From an uncultured Bacilli bacterium (GTDB lineage Bacteria > Bacillota_I > Bacilli_A > RF39 > UBA660): DNA of 5,519 nt. Of this stretch, positions 3,712 to 5,519 are shown one piece after another. Location: positions 1 to 5,519 of the forward strand of contig CAOOMX010000059.1 in assembly GCA_948497845.1 (NCBI GenBank), written 5' to 3'. Under the pieces are notes generated by a model. It was not told where the DNA came from. It saw nothing but the letters and a program-made list of their open reading frames with translations, and searched no databases. Within the stretch, counting starts at the first letter, position 1. Each line of letters begins with the position of its first letter. The position numbers and the translations under genes are program-made.

Positions 3712-3750
3712 TGTCAAGAGAGTGTCAAGAGATAAGGACACTCTCTTATT
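3712..3750 (+). terminator. Stem-loop III: possible attenuator of the leader RNA
   Basis: AAGAGAGTGTC (3716-3726) pairs with GACACTCTCTT (3737-3747) over 11 bp, followed by a modest U-run (ATTTTG). The left arm lies in a 10-bp direct repeat, TGTCAAGAGA at 3712-3721 and 3723-3732, so the stem could be formed in shifted registers. It would cut the plus transcript to about 195 nt or act as the attenuator that the antisense RNA controls. Confidence 0.55.
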
Positions 3751-3938
3751 TTGTGTCAATTAGTTTAAGGTTATCATTGACCTAGTGTAAGAGTGCAGAA
3801 AGCCGACACGAAAAACAAAGGGCGTAATGTGTAGTGAGCAGACGCAGAAAATCACTTGCAGTTATGAGTATATATCTATTACTTGTAATATGTGTAGGAG
3901 AGAACTAGACACCGTTAAAACTCTCAATAAACAAAGAC

Positions 3939-3949
3939 GGGTGGGGTGG
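3939..3949 (+). other. G-rich cluster in the leader RNA
   Basis: GGGTGGGGTGG, nine G in eleven bases, is by far the most G-dense spot of this AT-rich plasmid. In ColE1 RNA II a G-rich loop pairs with the template C-run to keep the primer in an R-loop; this cluster, about 385 bases into the proposed transcript, could do the same. Functional role is inference. Confidence 0.4.
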
Positions 3950-4298
3950 AACTTCCAAAGAGGATTTATAACGAAAGTATTGGATTGGAATGATACAAAC
4001 TTTTAAAACGAAAGAGATAATATAAGCACAAAAGAATTAAAAGCGTAGTTATATCTAGCTTGAAATAGTTAGAACTTTATAGATAGCCGAACGAACGAAA
4101 GCGACCGACGAGGTATTGAAACAAAAGAAAAGGCAAAAGTAATTCATTGATTTTGTGTCAATGGGATTACTATGTCCTCACTTCCTCATGCTCCCTCAAA
4201 GGTATTGACCTATATAATAGCTTTAATTGTTGCGAGATTAGATTGTAAAGAGTTTTTATAAGTGATTAGATATAAATTATTAGTAAAAATATAAAGTC

Positions 4299-4327
4299 TT
4301 GATTTTTTTGATATTATAGTTTAGAAT
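4299..4327 (+). promoter_or_regulatory. Promoter of the Par-like gene
   Basis: TTGATT (4299-4304), 17-base spacer, TAGAAT (4322-4327), start near 4334, inside the 9-bp repeats. The preceding stretch 4200-4298 holds no gene and no clear structure. Confidence 0.6.
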
Positions 4328-4357
4328 AGGTTTAGTAATTTTAGTAAATTGAGTAAG
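4320..4357. repeat. 9-bp direct repeats before the Par-like gene (operator/centromere candidate)
   Basis: TTTAGTAAT (4331-4339), TTTAGTAAA (4340-4348) and TTGAGTAAG (4349-4357) are head-to-tail, with a partial copy TTTAGAATA (4320-4328) overlapping the -10 box. Single-protein partition genes such as pSK1 par have repeats just upstream that serve as both operator and centromere-like site; these could be the equivalent. Confidence 0.55.
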
Positions 4358-4366
4358 TAGGTGTAA

Positions 4367-4858
4367 ATGATGATAGATGAAAGAGAGTATTTAAGCATAA
4401 AAGAGTTTATAAAGGTAGTAGATAGAACTGAACAAAGTATCTATAAAAGATTAAAGAATAAAGATGATGAGTTGAATAATTTTAGTAAAAAGTTTAGTCA
4501 TGGAATTAAACTACATAAAAACGCAGTAAGGGAAGTATACGCAAGAGATTTAACTGACGAACAGATTTTTGGTTTAATAGATAGAGTTGAGAAAGTAGAG
4601 CCAAAAGTTGATGAAATTAAACAACTAGACTATACACGAGAACAAGAAGAAGAAGAAAGAGAAAATGACAAGAAAGTTATTGAGATATTAGAGAGAGAAA
4701 TTGAGAAAAAAGATAAAATCATCGAGGATTTAACAAAGTCATTGAATTATCAACAACAATTATCTCTTGCAGATAAACAAACAATTTTACAATTACAAGA
4801 GAGGAACGAGCAAAAAGAAAGTAAATGGAATATATTTAATATTTTTAAGAGAAAATAA
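4367..4858 (+). CDS. HTH coiled-coil protein, Par/DUF536-like (plasmid maintenance)
   Basis: A 163-aa protein. Residues 7-32 look like a helix-turn-helix (YLSIKEFIKVVDRTEQSIYKR). A long, highly charged coiled coil follows at about 92-126, then a Gln-rich stretch (YQQQLSLADKQ, 128-138), a second helical run, and a basic-aromatic tail (W154 to the final FKRK). This order resembles the DUF536-type proteins downstream of rep in lactic-acid-bacterial theta plasmids and the one-protein partition factor Par of pSK1, which is longer (245 aa). The role is probably DNA binding at the adjacent 9-bp repeats and plasmid segregation, or replication accessory function. ATG 4367 and ATG 4370 are adjacent; AGGTG (4359-4363) is 6 bases from the second and only 3 from the first, so 4370 may be the true start. 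The family assignment is by layout, not alignment. Confidence 0.75.
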   Translation: MMIDEREYLSIKEFIKVVDRTEQSIYKRLKNKDDELNNFSKKFSHGIKLHKNAVREVYARDLTDEQIFGLIDRVEKVEPKVDEIKQLDYTREQEEEERENDKKVIEILEREIEKKDKIIEDLTKSLNYQQQLSLADKQTILQLQERNEQKESKWNIFNIFKRK

Positions 4859-4975
4859 TTATATATATATCTAAAACTTACGAGGATTGATTATATTTAA
4901 TTTTAATTGATTAGATAATAAAAGATATTACCTTAATATTAAAAATCTTTTAAAAGGCAATTATTAAAGCCGTCT

Positions 4976-5002
4976 TATATCGTGTTTATCGTTTTAATCG
5001 TA
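4976..5002. repeat. Short 9-bp-period repeat with ATCGT core
   Basis: ATCGT occurs at 4979-4983, 4988-4992 and 4997-5001, exactly 9 bp apart, in units TATATCGTG, TTTATCGTT and TTAATCGTA. The last two also form part of an imperfect hairpin (4988-5017). It lies about 35 bases before the next promoter, so it is a candidate operator or binding array. The rest of 4859-4975 is AT-rich with only a weak AAAAGAT/ATCTTTT stem. Confidence 0.45.
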
Positions 5003-5034
5003 AATATTAAAATTGATATAAAAAATTAAAGAAC

Positions 5035-5063
5035 TTGCAAAAATTTTAATTATTTGATATAGT
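5035..5063 (+). promoter_or_regulatory. Promoter of the 112-aa gene
   Basis: TTGCAA (5035-5040), 17-base spacer, TATAGT (5058-5063); start near 5070. The ribosome site AAAGGA (5083-5088) follows. Confidence 0.65.
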
Positions 5064-5098
5064 GTATTAAAATTTATTGATGAAAGGAAGTAATAGAC

Positions 5099-5437
5099 AT
5101 GACAAATTATAAACTAACTACAAGAGCAATCAAAGACAAAGACGGAAATAAAATCGGCGAAAAGAAATGTATCATTGTTGATACAGAGAAAATCACACAA
5201 GCAGAGCAAAAAATTGTTGATATGTATATTAGAAGTGGCGAGTATCAAGTATTTCCAAAGAAAGCACCAAAGAAAGCTGGAAAAGGATTGACAAAGGCTA
5301 AAATGGAAAAATACTTACAAGAGCATGACAAAGAGGGATTGAAAGAATTACAAACTATGATAAAACAAAAAGATAATTTTATGAAAATCATGTTTTGGTT
5401 TAAAAGTAAATACCCAAATTATGAAGAAATCGCATAA
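5099..5437 (+). CDS. 112-aa basic protein of unknown function
   Basis: I do not recognise a family. ATG 5099 follows AAAGGAAG (5083-5090) by 8 bases. The N-terminal third (1-50) looks like strands plus a helix (ITQAEQKIVDMYIRSGEY at 32-49). A basic proline/lysine/glycine linker, PKKAPKKAGKG (53-63), leads to a helical C-terminal half (64-106) that ends with aromatic-basic residues (MFWFKSKYP, 98-106). The net charge is positive and a nucleic-acid-binding role is conceivable. The gene is monocistronic with its own promoter and a good terminator, and on the circle it lies just upstream of res. Since no replication protein is recognised on this plasmid, a novel replication or copy-control role should be considered, without direct evidence. 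Confidence 0.75.
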   Translation: MTNYKLTTRAIKDKDGNKIGEKKCIIVDTEKITQAEQKIVDMYIRSGEYQVFPKKAPKKAGKGLTKAKMEKYLQEHDKEGLKELQTMIKQKDNFMKIMFWFKSKYPNYEEIA

Positions 5438-5454
5438 ATTGATTATATAATTAA

Positions 5455-5486
5455 AGGTTGCTATTGATGATTAGCAATCTTTTTTT
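5455..5486 (+). terminator. Intrinsic terminator of the 112-aa gene
   Basis: AGGTTGCTA (5455-5463) pairs with TAGCAATCT (5472-5480), including one G-U pair, and is followed by a T-run through 5486. The right arm and T-run also appear at 8-22 because the contig ends overlap; the complete hairpin exists only at the right end or on the circle. Confidence 0.85.
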
Positions 5487-5519
5487 ATATGTAAAATTAG
5501 AGTATACTTGAAATTTACA
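5465..5519. repeat. Terminal direct repeat, right copy (circular overlap)
   Basis: Exact copy of bases 1-55; drop one copy to obtain the 5464-bp circle. Gene order continues across the join: the terminator of the 112-aa gene is followed by the res-like site and the resolvase gene. Confidence 0.95.

Larger units (their letters stand above)
3554..4200 (+). ncRNA. Putative long structured leader or replication-primer RNA
   Basis: From the promoter at 3519-3547 there is no protein gene for about 800 bases. The RNA would contain stem-loops at 3580-3604, 3613-3643 and 3716-3747, then a GC-richer section (3781-4140: 131 of 360 bases are G or C by hand count) with a G cluster (GGGTGGGGTGG, 3939-3949) and recurrent ACGAAAG motifs (3971, 4009, 4095). 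The first 90 bases are overlapped by the antisense RNA. That layout matches ColE1-type RNA II, which primes replication after forming an R-loop; an alternative is a long attenuated leader of the Par-like gene at 4367. The 3' end is a guess; stem 3716-3747 may stop part of the transcripts. Confidence 0.5.

Noticed and set aside
3748..4162. 13-base direct repeat ATTTTGTGTCAAT at 3748-3760 and 4150-4162 flanking the GC-elevated block
   Set aside because: Considered as borders of an insertion or intron, but chance expectation for 13-mers is about two, and no intron domain or transposase signals lie inside.
3939..4200. tRNA, tmRNA or group I/II intron in the GC-richer noncoding block
   Set aside because: No GGTTCGAATCC-like T arm, no domain V-like hairpin and no paired core could be found.
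1..5464. DnaA boxes, CRISPR array, insertion sequence, antibiotic resistance or toxin gene
   Set aside because: No TTATCCACA-like cluster, no regularly spaced repeats with spacers, no transposase and no recognisable resistance or toxin product were seen.

Overview
This window is a complete small circular replicon opened at an arbitrary point. The first 55 bases recur exactly as the last 55 (1-55 = 5465-5519), so the unique circle is 5464 bp. An exact 55-base end overlap is what a circular contig from a k=55 short-read assembly looks like. By eye the sequence is roughly one quarter G+C. It has strong AGGAGG-type ribosome sites, TTGACA/TATAAT-type promoters, AGA as the main Arg codon, and proteins of types common in low-GC Firmicutes (AbrB swapped-hairpin, small RHH, a Clostridia/Bacilli-style serine resolvase). 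The host is most likely a low-GC Firmicute, perhaps a Clostridia relative; I cannot name a genus.

Layout. 1-800: a resolvase module with a res-like site of two palindromic subsites (26-55, 75-109), a strong promoter, a serine recombinase (191-756) that is continuous only if read through two +1 frameshifts, and a GC-rich hairpin. 800-1137: an AT-rich gap with a 14-bp direct repeat, a probable minus-strand small RNA, and a hairpin partly covering the next ribosome site. 1138-1936: HNH endonuclease followed after 4 bases by a 76-aa orphan. 1935-2595: a bidirectional terminator, a minus-strand RHH regulator, a shared operator-like region with phased repeats, and a tandem AbrB protein. 2607-3046: a single-pass membrane protein. 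3047-4298: about 1.25 kb without protein genes but full of RNA signals. 4299-4858: a coiled-coil HTH protein resembling plasmid Par/DUF536 proteins, preceded by 9-bp direct repeats. 4859-5486: 9-bp-spaced repeats, a promoter, a 112-aa orphan and its terminator, which straddles the contig ends.

Two points stand out. First, both breaks in the resolvase sit at the same tetranucleotide, CGGA. In each case the in-frame codon is CGG and skipping its C restores the conserved reading through a GGA Gly codon. CGG is used as a codon nowhere else in the plasmid's identified genes. This suggests +1 frameshifting (or four-base decoding) at an unassigned or starved CGG codon rather than random decay. Second, no recognisable replication protein is present. 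The noncoding region instead carries two convergent promoters with identical boxes (TTGACT-17-TATTAT). They would produce a plus-strand leader RNA starting near 3554 and a roughly 77-nt minus-strand antisense RNA ending in a near-ideal terminator, overlapping the leader's 5' end. Together with further stem-loops and a G-rich cluster downstream, this resembles the ColE1 RNA II/RNA I layout, or alternatively a ctRNA attenuation system with a very long leader. Working model: RNA-controlled replication at 3.5-4.3 kb, multimer resolution by resolvase/res, segregation by the Par-like protein, and small DNA-binding regulators for dosage control. All functional assignments are by sequence reading only.
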